Source of the DNA: Spinacia oleracea
Lineage: Eukaryota > Streptophyta > Magnoliopsida > Caryophyllales > Amaranthaceae
Assembly (NCBI RefSeq): GCF_020520425.1
Contig: NC_079491.1
Span: 97,929,152-97,993,151, forward strand
DNA: 64,000 nt
Direction: 5' to 3'
The position numbers and the translations under genes were made by a program. A model generated the notes under the pieces. It was not told where the DNA came from, did no database searches, and saw only the letters and a list, made by a program, of their open reading frames with translations. Of the stretch, positions 44,666 through 57,600 are shown piece by piece; positions within the stretch are counted from its first letter, which is position 1; the number at the start of each line of letters is the position of its first letter.

Positions 44666-46444
44666 CTGCAAAGAAAATTTATGTCAAATATATATGAATT
44701 GAGTATGATGAACATTCCATAAAATCAAGGGAAAATTAACAACAAGGTCAAGAACAATGTTAAAGAATCATGATTAGTTGTTTACCTTAGTAATAATTCC
44801 ATAAAGAAAGGTAACAAAGAATCACATTTTAATCAGTTGATAGAGAACACAGAACGATAATTAACAATACCACACAGATAGAACAGAAGTCTCAAGTTCT
44901 GGATTTGGAAGAAATCCTGATAATAAAATCAGCAGCTCAAACCAGTAACCACTCTAAGCTACAAGCACATAGAAGTAAGCAACTACGGACTACCAATCTC
45001 ATGAATCCCTAAACAACACCTCAATAACAATTCAATTACTACTCAATTCAGTCACTACTAAAGTACTAATCATAATCTAATAATCAGTAGTCTACTGGTT
45101 GGGTGCTGATATATTGCAACAGGTTCTTGCTTGCTGCAACTGGCCACATTTTCCTCTGCTTCTTAATTCTAAAATACAATTAGATAATGTGACTAATTAT
45201 TGATCAGTCTTGGAAAGCTGTGGCATGTGAGCTTGTGGCTAATGATTGATAATTTACTTACACATGTTCAGGAGCTATTATCAAGTTATGCATCCAACTA
45301 CAAATGTAAGACATCAATGGACTAGAAGACATCTACAAGCTTGGCCTACATGTCACAACAGTGGACTAGAAGACATCTGCAAGCTTGGCCTACCACAAGA
45401 CAGCAGAATTCTTGGCCTACCATAGTCATGGCAGACTAGCTGAGTTTCATGGCACACTAGCTGAGATGGTTGCCAAAAAAAAGACTATCGAGCTATATCA
45501 CCTTAGAATGATGAATCACCGTAAAAAATACTAGCAGACTAGCTGTAGTTATGTATCGTTCTCTTAAGAACAACTGCAGTATGCTATTAGTATCTCTAAT
45601 GCAGTATGTGAAATTGTTTCTAAACATGACTCACATCAATATTCGCAAATGAAAATACGATGACCTACCTCAATCGGAAATAACATTATTCGCGAAATGA
45701 AACCAGCCCAGCATACTCAGCAGTACAACACAAACTCCTCCCAGAAAACCGTGAGTCCAGAAACTTAAACTACATCCCAAAGCACAGGAAACATGCAGCA
45801 TACAAGATATTTGAACCAGCTAGCCATGCACACACAATCACAATTTAAGAGGGTTCGGACTTCAGAATAAGGAAAAATCAAACCAAGGGAGCAATAGGTT
45901 TAGTAGCATCAGCAGTAGCAATCTACTCGCGTTTACTTAGTCAGAACAGAACTGATCTGACCAGTTCTGATTATTTTTTATAAGATCAGTTCTGTTCTAA
46001 CCAGTTTTGTTTAGATCATTTCTGTTCTGATCAGTTAGTTATGTTCTAACCAGTTCTGTTTAGCCCAGTTTTGTTTAGATCAGTTATGTTATGATCAGTC
46101 TGTTCAGACCAGTTCTGTTCAAGCTTATATTTTCACCTGCTGATGAGAAGGTAATGGTCATGGATTACATCGCGGAGTTTTGAGCTAGAATCTAGGGTCG
46201 ATTAGTGTGCATATCGTCATATCCTACCAGCCTAAAGATAATTCTCAAAGTTTCAGCTAATATCAATATAATACCTTATTATGATAATACTAAATCTAAG
46301 CATCTACCTTCTAATCTCACCATCATCCATAAGTAATCGACAACTATAAAGCTTGTTTCAGCTAAAAGTTTATCTATAAAGCATGAAATGCAGTTAATTA
46401 ATTCCTTATGAAATTACCTTGCATTTGGCAATAGTGTCAAAGTC
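44666..46444. other. Non-coding CACTA-1 interval
   Basis: No gene is recognised. It holds two copies of a 34-base unit (TGGACTAGAAGACATCT.., 45318 and 45362). A block at 45949-46121 is rich in GATCAGTTCTGTTC and AACCAGTTCTG words. An exon-like minus-strand stretch sits near 45108-45170 (IKKQRKMWPVAASKN) that I cannot assign. Confidence 0.5.
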
Positions 46445-49400
46445 TCATTTCTCGGCCTGGTTGTCACCATTGCCACCAGAATCATCAGTAATCTACAAAA
46501 AGCATTTTAATATGTAAATTAGATATGCCACATTTCAGGTAATGATACATGATGCTCAATCAGAATAATTTCCAGAAATAACTAACCATATTTATTGCTG
46601 ATTCCGCACCATCTAAAAGGTTCGATGAAACATTCCCTTTGCGTACTTCCTTCAAAACTTGTCCCAAAAAAGAAGCAATCATTTTAAATGATTGTGTTGT
46701 TTCTTCAAACTTGGTGTTCAGAACTTGATTTTGTTGCCCAAGGTCCTCATTTTGCTTCTTGACAACTGATATTTCACCTTTCATGTTCTCCACTTCCATA
46801 GCATTGTTGTTAACATAGCTTGACCCTTCTTTCCTCAGCAAACCTTCCACTCCAAAGATTTCGCTTTGCTTCACTCCAAATCCATAATTCAGAGGACGTT
46901 TAGGTACTTCACCTTTATACATGAGCTCATTAAAGGCTGCATTCTCAATTTCAATTACGAGCTTTGAAGAAGAGGAACTCGCAAGATTTTCTTGGACCTT
47001 TTTGTTGGCATCCTCCTGTTATATAATATGAAAAGATCACTCAAAATCTATTAACCAAGAATACTATGTACAAGCAAAGAAAAAAATAAATAGACTTCAA
47101 GAGACAAGATTGATTTATAGAATTAGCTCAATGCAATGATAACACAAATTGATGAGGAAGTGTGCCCTCTTTAAAGCTTCCATCTTCTTTGGCGTAAACT
47201 GATTTGAAAAATGCCAATTCGCTAAACACTCCTTTCTTCTCTTTCTGCAATTTCAGGAAAAAAATAAATTGAAAACTGAAATTTTGAAGTTCTTAAACCG
47301 ACTATCACTATATTTGTTTAACACTTTGAGTTGTTATCCCCGTAGTAGGGTTGCTGGGTGCATTGCCACTTTGCAAGGGGTGATAGAGTCGGCAACAGAG
47401 GCAGTGACATCAGCAAGCTCTCTGCTAATTGTGTCGGGCTAAGGGGAATTCAGGAGTACGTTTCCTTGTAGATGCAGGGAAGATAATAAACAGAAGAAAT
47501 ATCAGCCAATAGTTGCTTTATACCTGTATTCAGTTTGTTTTGTTTCTGTAACAAGTGGCAAATATTAGTTCTAGTTATTAAGATATTAGGTAAATAAGTT
47601 TTTGCAAACTTGTTTGCAGGTACATTTTCTTTGCATTATTTTTAGTTTATCTTACATGTTCCAATAATTAAAATCAATATGGACATTGATGAATCCCATG
47701 ATCCGAGCTGGCCTCTATGCTTTTGACAGAGGACTAACAGATAATCTATCGATTCTTATAATCTGATAATGTAAACATTGACAGATAATTTGACTACTAA
47801 GTGAGTAAATAAAATGAAAACCCAGACCAATTGGACGACTTCGACGCTGCCCCACGGGCACCATAGGGTTCCGATTTCCCCTCATAAGAAGGAGAAGGAG
47901 AAGGAAAAGCCTAACTCTTTGAAGGTTGTGAGGGCAGTGCCGAAGGCAGAGTCGAATACCGATGCTAAGAGTGGAGTTCAGAAGTTTAGGGTCAAGCTGT
48001 TGCCTGAAAGTGGTGGCCAAGAGTGTCATGGATGTTCTCTGTATGGTATGTTGTTCTTGCAGCCGTTTACATACGTGTTATTCTGTTTTTGTTGTGTTTA
48101 TTGATTTTGGCTTCTGTATATCCTTTAGCGAGCTTGGATTTCCTGTTGGTTTTCAGTTCTAGAACAATGTATTGTCATCATGAAGGGGATTAGAATTTAC
48201 TGGAACATATATGGTTTGCTGAATGAATACTTTATTGGTTTCGAGTCAGATGTTTGGGAAAGAATCGGATTAGTTGGTTGTTAACTTTTTATGTCAGCTA
48301 GAATTTAGCTAAATTAGTGAGTTTTAGTGCTGAATGGCTTGATCAATTATCAAAAGTTCTAGAACAATGTATGTCATCATGAAGGGGATTAGAATTTCCT
48401 GGAACATATATGGTTTGCTGAATGAATACTTAATTGGTTCCGAGTGAGATGTTTAGGAAAGAACCATATTAGTTAGTTGGTTGTTAACTTTTGATGTCAG
48501 CTAGAATTTAGCTAAATTAGTGAGTTTTAGTGCTGAATGGCTTGACCAATTATCAAAAACTCATTTTAAAGGATCAAAGACATTATTTCGGGAATAAATT
48601 ATATGGTGGACTGGTGGTGGTGAGGTGAAGCTTTGTTATTTTGGTTGAAATGTTAATAGAGAAAGGAATGTTGTTGGCTGTTTGTTGATTGGATAGGTTT
48701 GAATTTGTGTAATTGATTTACTCTTGAAGTAGTCATGTTTAGGCTGTTGTGCTTGATTAATCTCAAATTAGAAATAATAATGGTGTTGATTTGCAACATT
48801 TGCAGCTCACAAGGCCGCACTTCACATCATCTCTAATTTTATTTACATTATGCTATGCTCTTATTAATGCTGGTTTTGATGTCTCAGCCTTACTTCAATA
48901 GCTGGGAATATCATCAACTGAAACAAGTGAGAAAGTTGGGACATTTTCACTTGCATATGCAGCTCACAAGGCCGCATCTCCGATAAAGTTTCTGCCTACA
49001 GTTGCCCTAACTCCATTGTTGCTTCTTGGATTTCAAGAAAGTAGATAAAGATAACTAATCCCAGAATATATGACTACTATGTATATGACTTTTCTTCCAT
49101 TTGTGTAATACCAGAATATGTTATTGGATACGTAGCAGAATCAACTCTTTGTCATTTCATTGTGAATTTGCATTTTAGTGTGTTCAGAGCAAATGCAAGA
49201 ACCATTAATTGCTGGCCTATCTCAAACATAGATCTCCATAACAATTTATCTGTTAACAGCTACTTACTTGATCTGTTCTCACTAAGACCAACAATGTAAT
49301 TTACAGGCTACACCTACAGACTAACAGCTAAACATGTTTCGTTCACAATTAATTGATTATCATTGCAGGGTTTTTGTTGTAAAAATGCAGATCGAATAAT

Positions 49401-52142
49401 GATTAGTTATGCTTAATTATGCATAATTTTTATTCTTTGTTATTGACTTTTAGTTAGAACTTTGTGAACAATTTTTTATCGCCTGAAGTTTATGGGGATA
49501 ATGTAATAGAATGAAATACTGCCTTTGTTGTTTAAATTGAATAGTTTTTGCAGCTTCATGCACTGCAGATGGACTTCATTGGCTCTGCTTTCTGATTTTT
49601 TCTACTTTAAACTTGGAGTAGCCACGCACACCCGCTCCCATCCCCAGACCACCCTCCAGAATCATACTTCTTAGTTCCTGTTAAAAGTTGATTCTATTTG
49701 ACAGTAATAGTGTCAGGTAACCCCGTTTCCTGATCCTAAAAGCTCTAAGTTCATGAGAATCTAGGACATCTATCTCCAAAACGTTTGAAGAGTCACATAA
49801 TGTATACTTCTGCAACATGGTTTATAACAGAAACGAAAAGTAGGAAGATTTTACCAGCTGCTGCTTTCAATTCCATTTGCCCGCATAGCCAACTTTTCTA
49901 CATTTCTCTACTTTAACATTAGAAAACTAAAGAATGTCCTTATGTGTGAGATTAGATATGCATATACGAGTAAATATTACTCTTATTTGTTTATGAATTT
50001 TAGACTTTTATATCACTCTTATTTGTTTATGAATTTTAGACTCAGCACCTATAGCAATTGAAATGCTACAAACCAAATACCATATAACCTCTTCGATTAG
50101 CAAAGCTTGTAGCACCACTGTTGTGCTTATTGCCTTGTAAAGCTCGAGCATTTTTTCCCATTTCAGATTTTTCCTAGTTTCATGAAACCAATGTTAGCAT
50201 ATATAGGTGAAACAAATAAAACTTACTAAATTTAGGATATATTGGGGTCACAAACCATGGCCTCTGGTAAAAGCCAATAATCTACCAATTCCGTCCAACT
50301 CCTAGTGGACACTCCATCAGGCACGTTGGCATAGTTCTCTTCTCGAGATTTATTCACTGGATCGAAAAAATCCCTCTTCAATTTGTATCGATGATTGTTC
50401 CATGGTTTGTCAATACGCATCACTAGTGCCTTGTTAACTAGAGGTCCATCGGGTAACACAAAATGTTTCTTCAAAAAAAAAAGGAAAAATTAAGTTACGC
50501 CACATTAGTAAATAGTAAAGTAGAAAGAGAAATTCAATACTCAAGCATGGATGATTATGGTGCAAACCAATGTTAACAAAATAATTTGCCTAGCTAGTTC
50601 TGATCAGATCAGATCAGACTGATCTGTCTGATCTGATCAGCACTGATCTGATCAGAACTAGCTAGGTGAACTTAGTGATTCTGCAGAAACTTAACCCGGG
50701 GTCGGAACCCCCATGACCAAATAAAAACCTGAAAAACGGGCAACTGATTGATGAACACAGATGGAAACAGAATAAATTTAAAGCTAATTACACAGTTAAC
50801 CAAGCTAAAATAAAACTACAATTAACATAAGTGTTAAGAACAATAAATCCACATACCCGAATCATTGTAACAACATTAGTTTTTAACTGATTGTTCACAG
50901 CACGCCAACTTGGGACTCCCACTGGACAAAGTGAATCATTTTTTGCAATATCTCCAAGGAAGCTCACAAGGATCTTCCCACCTTTTCGAATAGGTTGGTT
51001 GAATTCATTGAGCTTGACAATGTATCTGAACCCCTTTGCATCATGCCAAACGTCTCGAGGCAGAACTGGTCCCTTTACCAGATGTCGTATTCCATCAGCA
51101 TCTGTCACAGGAGCTAAATCAGACTAAAAAATCACCAAGATCGATAATTTACAGTTTGCATATTTGATGTAGAGACATGTTTACCTATAGCTAGAGCCTC
51201 CACCTTCTCATCAAACTCCCTCGATTCTGGCCAATTTGGAATAATGATTCGATGTCGAAGTGTTGCTTTCTTCACAGCAGTATCACTTCCTTCTCCTTGA
51301 TCAAATTCATTTTCACTCTCAGAAGCCGATTCTTCAAATTCGTCCCAGTTGTAGTTTGGCATAACTTCACTCTCAACCTGATTGGATGGAGGAGATCGCA
51401 GAGGTTGAAATGCATTCTCACTCACATGCATGTATGTTGGAGGCAACTGACCTTCTTGCTTCCCGGTTCTCTTTTTCATTGCCATGGTGTCTGGTGGTGT
51501 AGGAGATTGTGACATCACATGTTTTGTTGCTCCCAAAGGTGCAACAAATGCTCTTTTCTCTAAATGTGGTTTGACACTTGTAAAAGAAGATACCGGCTGT
51601 TGTGTAGCTTTTTGAGGCTGTTGTGTAGCTTTGTGAAGCTGATGGGTAGCTTTTTGAGGCTGATTGGTAGCTGTTTGAGGCTGTTGGGAAGCTTTGAAAG
51701 GCTGCAAAGAAGGCTGCAAGGTAGCTTTGAAAGGCTGCAACACAGGCTGCATAGTAGGCTGGTGTGCATTCGGTGTTGACGCTTTTTGTGTTACAATTTC
51801 AGTCAGATTGGGAAACGTAGGTCCTTTATACCATCTACTTTGTGTTGTTGTTGGTTGTTGTAATGGGTTAGAGGATGGTTTTGTCTGGGTAAAGGATGGT
51901 TTTGATAATGCCTTCAGTTGTGGCTTTGAAACCATGGAAGTAGGCCGAGGCAAGGATGATTGTGGTGCAACCATGGTTTTTTTAGCAGCTACTGGTTGCT
52001 TAATGGGTTGTGATACCGTCCCAAATGTCTGTGACACTCCAAGTGTTGGAGGACTGAACGGTCCCCAGTTTTGGGTGGATGGATCAGAAGATTTTGGGGA
52101 CTTGGATGCAGCAATGCTCGACCCTTCGTCAATAGCTACCAA
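46445..52142 (-). CDS. TNPA-like transposase (Transposase_24 / Ptta-En-Spm family), multi-exon
   Basis: Visible exons on the minus strand: a Pro/Gln/Ser-rich N-terminal region with PQKATQQ repeats (52142 to about 51186); 51113-50857 (KGPVLPRDVWHDAKG, VEFNELGQP-like KLNEFNQPIRKGGK); 50468 to about 50240 (HFVLPDG, YFDP-like DFFDPVNKSREENYANVPDG); 50173 to about 50094 (EKSEMGKNARALQGNKHNSG); 47244 to about 47145 (GVFSELAFFKSVYAKEDGSF); 47015-46586 (GEVPKRPLNYGFG, then a coiled coil); and 46492-46445 with the stop. The order and motifs match plant TNPA/Transposase_24 proteins, which bind subterminal repeats and help TNP2 excise the element. Exon edges are read by eye; the first exon may start upstream of 52142. 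A 2.8-kb intron (about 47245-50093) carries other sequence. No stop is seen inside the exons. Confidence 0.85.
47245..47810. other. Part of large TNPA intron
   Basis: An open stretch on + at 47344-47440 (SRVAGCIATLQGVIESATEA...) is protein-like but unrecognised. The remainder is AT-rich. Confidence 0.35.
47815..48044 (+). other. Exon-like fragment, unrecognised, inside TNPA intron
   Basis: A + strand open frame (KKEKEKEKPNSLKVVRAVPK, SGVQKFRVKLLPESGG) ends in a good splice donor (TATG|GTATGTTG). Its GC-rich, coding-like composition contrasts with the AT-rich flanks. It is on the same strand as the DUF1279 piece downstream, so it may come from the same host gene, but I cannot identify it. Confidence 0.4.
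48157..48555. repeat. Tandem duplication, about 199-bp unit
   Basis: TCTAGAACAATGTATTGTCATC.. to CTTGATCAATTATCAAAA is repeated immediately after itself with a few changes (from about 48157 and about 48356). It lies in intron-like DNA between the two captured + strand pieces. Confidence 0.9.
48855..49025 (+). pseudogene. Captured fragment of a DUF1279 (FAM210-like) gene
   Basis: The + strand reads NAGFDVSALLQ, a TAG, then LGISSTETSEKVGTFSLAYA and AHKAASPIKFLPTVALTP. This matches the C-terminal half of the DUF1279 domain of plant chloroplast or mitochondrial membrane proteins. The TAG replaces an expected Tyr. A shorter duplicate of its CAGCTCACAAGGCCGCA stretch lies just upstream at about 48805. 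It cannot make a normal protein. Identification is from recalled family sequence, without a search. Confidence 0.65.
49026..50093. other. Rest of large TNPA intron
   Basis: AT-rich, with no gene seen. A 40-base repeat (TTATTTGTTTATGAATTTTAGACT) occurs twice near 49984 and 50020. Confidence 0.5.
50589..50666. repeat. 78-bp palindrome with GATCAG core
   Basis: The outer 24 bases at each end (CCTAGCTAGTTCTGATCAGA... and its exact complement at 50643-50666) are a perfect inverted repeat. The centre is made of GATCAG/CTGATC words. It lies in the intron between TNPA exons at 50468 and 50857. Confidence 0.93.
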
Positions 52143-52639
52143 ATGTTCTTTTAGTCCTGTAACTCATATTTTAGTTCCTGTTCAGAAAGTAAGAAACACA
52201 ATCAGCCATGAATAAAAAGGTCATTAAACCAACTCAATTGCTACAAGAATGAATCACTAAATAGGATAATAGGTATTCACTCAAAGTGACAATCATACAC
52301 GTTAAATCAGTTTAACATTTTCACATAAACAAGAATTACAATGAGCAGAAAACTCAGTAAATATAGAAGCAAAGTGCAAATCTGATTGAGAAAAAGAAAT
52401 TCATCCTGGCTCTAATTGGTCGTTAGCTCACGAGTGATCTAGAGTCTAGAATATACAAGTCATAGACTCAAAAGTCTGAAACCTTCAAGGAACTTGAAAA
52501 CTGTATATTGGAAGGCCTTTTGCTCCGTTCATCCCTTTATTAAGTTTCATTATAACCTGTCACATTACAAGCATAAGCACGAAACAAGATAGAGAAGGCA
52601 AACCAGAAAGGAAACAACTAACGAAAATGCACTGAAGAT

Positions 52640-52870
52640 ATTATCAGAAAGTGAATATATTAGCACTATGGAAACAACCAACCTCCAGGTGGCTACCAAA
52701 TCTCCCTGGAGGTCGAATTAGCACTATGGCCCCTACGAATGTGGATGCGAATGAGTGTGTAGCAGCTTGGTGGAATGAGGAGGGGGATGGATGGCATTTG
52801 GAGGGATTGATCTCACATCTTTGGGTGCACGAACAGGAAGCTATCAAGATAATGAGGGTAGCAAGAATTT
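52640..52870 (+). other. Exon-like open stretch near SART3 fragment
   Basis: A + strand frame (PTNVDANECVAAWWNEEGDG, ISHLWVHEQEAIK) lies just before an intron-like stretch and the SART3-like exon. The composition looks coding. I do not recognise it. Confidence 0.35.
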
Positions 52871-52934
52871 TGTTTATCTCCCTTGAACTCAAATTATCCC
52901 TTTATTGGTTTTAACATGTATTTTGTTTCTGCAG

Positions 52935-53069
52935 AGATACTTGAAATTTGAAGAATCTGCAGGTGACCCTGCGCGTGTTTAGATTCTATATGAACGTGCT
53001 ATCACTGAGTTTCCTATATCTAGTGATTTGTGGACTGACTATGCACGCTATATAGAAAAGAAGCTCAAG
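52935..53069 (+). pseudogene. Captured exon of a SART3/Prp24-like HAT-repeat protein
   Basis: The exon has both splice sites (TTTCTGCAG before, GTACTT after) and encodes RYLKFEESAGDPARV, a TAG, then ILYERAITEFPISSDLWTDY and ARYIEKKLK. The LYERAI..FP.SSDLW..Y pattern is the HAT (half-a-TPR) repeat of the U6 snRNP recycling factor SART3 in plants. The TAG stands where relatives have Gln (CAG). One exon alone, on the strand opposite to the transposase genes, indicates capture. Confidence 0.78.
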
Positions 53070-54616
53070 GTACTTTCTCAATTTCTGATTTTAACTGTTT
53101 TGGTTGAGAAATCTGCTAGCTAGCTTATTGTCTGTTGCCAAAAAACAATTTTTTCAGTTCTGATGGATCAAAGAGATGATCTCATAGCTGGCACACTTCC
53201 TTTTTTTTGGGTGTAGTTTAGACTGAAGTTATAAGCAATATTTTAGTTGGCCTACACTCATTTACTACACTTTTGCTCTACAGTTATGAGGGAAAGGGCA
53301 AGATGAACCTGCTACACCCTCCTTTTCTGAGATTCAGACTACAGTGAAAACTCTCAATTTTTATATTATCATGGCACCAGGCAAAAGCTAAAGAACAATC
53401 TAAAACAAGTCATCAAACAAATCAGGAAGCTGTGAACCAGCAAAACAACATCAAGCAACAGCTGCATGTCTGACATGTATTAACAAAATGATTTGGCTAC
53501 CTTATTAGTTATTCCCCATTCTGTTTTAAAAAGAAAGGAGGGGAACCATGCCTAGAATAAAGATCTTTGCTGCTTTATTCAGAGAGCCTAAATCAGTAAT
53601 ATCCTGAGCCTATAGTTTTAAGAAAATGATTATCAAGAGAGTTATACATTCCATAGGAGAGAAAACAGGCGATAAAAGGATCAATATTACAATACAAATG
53701 AGCTTAGAGAAGCTTGAAAAAAGCTAGCTATAATTATATAAAGACGGTGGTCACATATGATTCTCAAAGTCAAAAGACATAGAAAGAGGATCCAATGGGT
53801 GATCCAGCATCTTAGTATAGTAGTAAATGGCAGCTTTGAAGAGGTGGATGCACATTGTTAATTGTTAACATGAATGCAGAACACAAACATCTAAGGGAGA
53901 ATCAAGCCTAAATTGCAGAACTCGAAACAGACAGAAACATAAATGAAGAAGTAAAGAGGTAACGTGTTGATACTTGTGTAATATTGGAAACTACTGGAGT
54001 GATGTTTACTGTTATAAACAATGAAATCTAGTGAATTGTTTTTAGCAATATTTTACATTGGAGTCATTTCATGATTAACTCACAGCATTTCACTAATCTT
54101 ACAGATTCAAACCGGTTTGTCTGTGTGGTTCTCCTTAGATAGCCAGGCATGATATTTTGGCAACTCTGACAGATACGCTTTGTCAAAGGGGGGTAAAACT
54201 TTCAGAATCAAGACAGATGCATACAAACAAGAATCAATCTTTTCCCATTAAACCTTATTGTTTAGTTATAATGGACCAACCCACCCCTGACACACATTTT
54301 CTTGTGTACCACAGGTGCAACAAAAAGGGAAGAAAAGCAACAACAACACTGCAACAACAATGAACCAAATCAAATACAAAAGGGGGAAATCACAAAAAAT
54401 AAAGATAAATTGCCCCCTTTTCACGGAATATCGGTATAAAAATATATGTATCACCATCAAAGAAACTAGTAGTAGGGTACTTGGACATTAGTAGACAATA
54501 AAATAAGTGAGTATAGATTAAGTATATAACTCATTATTCAACCAGATTAAACAATATGACTCACAACGTCATGAACAAATACAAATCCAAAGCAAAACAA
54601 TAAAAAATAAGCATGA
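53070..54616. other. Gene-poor CACTA-1 interval
   Basis: AT-rich spacer between the SART3 exon and the 3' end of TNP2. Short frames only; no repeat of note. Confidence 0.6.
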
Positions 54617-57600
54617 TCAATTGGTCCCACCCTCTTCCTCTACTGGTAAAGAATCCCCTAAATCAAACACATCTCTAGGCTTGTTCTTAACAACATGCAA
54701 CCATCCCTTTTGTATCTCATCTTCTATGTAAAAAACTTGTTTTGCTTGAGATGAGAATACAAATGGATCATCTTGCAACAATTGTCCAGAATGCATCAAT
54801 TTAGAGAAATTGACACATACTCCGCCATTTGGATATGCTTTTACACCCCTATGAATGTCTACCCAATCACAACGAAACAATACAACTTTGTAATCTCCGT
54901 AATAATCTAATTCATAGATATCTTTCACTTTTCCATAGTAGGCATCTCCATCCGCTTCGACCATAATTCCAGAATTTTGTGTCAAAAGACGAGAATCGCG
55001 ATCCGTGGAAAGGAATTTGTATCCATTGATTATGTATCCTTTTAATTTTCTACCATAAGAATGCAAACCACCCGCCAAAGCTTTTCTTGGTTTCCCATCT
55101 TCGGTGGTTGCATCTATGTAATGTACCTACGATGATACATCATTAAATCAAATACATTTTTTTAAAAAGAAGTATGTATTCACATTAAAAGAACTCAAGT
55201 AACCTTATTTTGCAGCCACCCTCCAAACTTATTGATGATCCAGTTACTTTCATCACTCTCCGTGACAGGATTTTGTAAGTTCATTTGACGTTTCTCGGTT
55301 AAAAATTCACTTCATGGAAGAAGAACAAAATTAAAAATCATCTATTATAACAATTGATAATTCAAAAGAAAACCAACATAATACTTACTCCAGATCCCCT
55401 TTTATCTCATCAGAGTGAAGCAAAATGTAGCGATGAGCTTGTTTTAAGCTTTTGTCAGGCGAATGCTGACCTTCTTCCCAATAACTCGACCACCAGAATT
55501 AAACAAGTAATCATTGGGATTTGGAATGTCATCATCCATCCTTTCAGGTATGTTGAAAATGGTCTTAACACCTTGAAGATATCTCGAACAAAACCTAATT
55601 GTCTCCTCTAAAAGGAAGCCTTCTGCAATAGATCCTTCAGGTTGGGCTTTATTGGTTACATGTGATTTCAAATGGGACAAGTACCTTTCAAATAAAACAT
55701 TTGTACTTAATATATGATAAATGTGAAATATTAAATAAAAAGAATATAATTTAGACGTGTAAGATATTAACCTTTCAATGGGATACATCCATCTGTATTG
55801 CACTGGTCCACCAAGTTTAACCTCCTCCACTAAGTGAATCAACAAATGGACCATGATTGTGAAAAATGAAGGCAGAAACTCCTTTTCCAACTCACAAAGA
55901 GTTAAAATAATTTCATTTTGAAGACCATCTAAATCATCTGGATCAATAGTTGTAGAGCACAACTTCTTGAAAAAGGAAGACAATCTAGCCAACAAGTCAA
56001 TTACTTTTGTAGCTTTAGAGGCCCTTAAGGCAACGGGAAGGATATCCTGCATTAGAACATGGTTTTCATGACTTTTGAGGTTCATCAACTTCCTTTGCTT
56101 CATATTCACACAACTAGAAAGGTTGGATCCATATCCATCAGGAACTTTAATTTTCTGCAAAACATTTAGGAACCTCTCCTTCTCCTCCGTAGACATAGAA
56201 TAGGAAGCCGGAGGCATGCATTCACCTCCGTTAGGATTAGTACTCAGCCAAAGGTGAGACTTTATTCTCCATGCTTCAAGGGCTTCTCGATCATTCCTAC
56301 TATCTCTACTCTTATCCATACTAAGAAGAGTTCCCAAAATATTCTCAGACACGTTTTTCTCAATGTGCATCACATCTAAATTATGCCTTAGAAGATTATG
56401 CTCCCAATACACCAAATCAAAGAATATGCTTCTCTTGGTACCAAAGTCACTTTCATCTTGGACTTCATCGTCATCATCGTGTCCTCTTTGCCTCTTTTTC
56501 GGTGGTGCCTTCGACTTTCCGTAAACATGCTTCACCTTTTCTTGCTGCCTCAATATATCAGTGCCGCTAGGACGAGATGGGGCTTTACCCCACTCATTAG
56601 TTCCAAACTTCTCACAAAACTTGTCACCTTGACATCGAAATGGGTGATCTGCAGGTAACCATTTTCTATAGCTACAATAGCAAATCTTGCTCCCAAATCT
56701 ATCAGAAGGCGTGGAATCTAAGCATATAGGACATGCATTGTAACCTTTTGTGCTCAAACCAGAGAGCATTGCATAGCCGGGAAAGTCATTAATAGTCCAA
56801 AGCAAAGCCGCACGCAAATTAAATTTCTCTCCGGCAAAAGCATCAAAAGCTTCAACCCCTGTCCACAGCAATTTCAATTCATGCACTAATGGCTGCAGAT
56901 ACACGTCAATATCATTTCCGGGACCTGATTTTCCAGGAATAAGCGTGGACAGAATGAAAGAAGACGGTTTCATACATAACCATGGTGGAAGATTATAAGG
57001 AATCAACATCACTGGCCACGTACTATAAGTGGTGTTCATTAAACGGTAAGGATTAAAACCATCACTCGCAAGATCTAATCGAACACTACGAGGGTCTAAT
57101 GCAAAATCACTGTGACGCTCATCAAATGCCTTCCATGCTAAGCCATCTGAAGGATGCCTTAAAATCTTCTTATCATCTTCACCCAATCGCTCTGTATCAT
57201 GCCATCTCATATCTTCTGATGTTTCTGATGACATGTAGATTATTTTTAGTCTCGGTATAAGAGGGAAATATCGCATTACCTTAGCTGGCACACCTTTCTT
57301 ACAAGTATCCGTACCTTGATCACTTACAACGTTGCCCCTATCCTTAGTTTTCTTCCACCTCGATGTACCACAAACATGACACTTGTCTTTCTTTAAAAAT
57401 TCACCCCAATACAACATGCAATTATTCGGACAAGCATCAATCTTTTCATACCCAAGGCCCAAGTCTTTTATCATTTTCTTACTGTAATAATAAGAAGAGG
57501 GAAAATCAAGTATTTGAGGAAATGCATCTAGAATTAGCTTCAACAACATATTGAAAGATTCTATGGACCAGTGATTAATACACTTCAAGTGAAACAAGTG

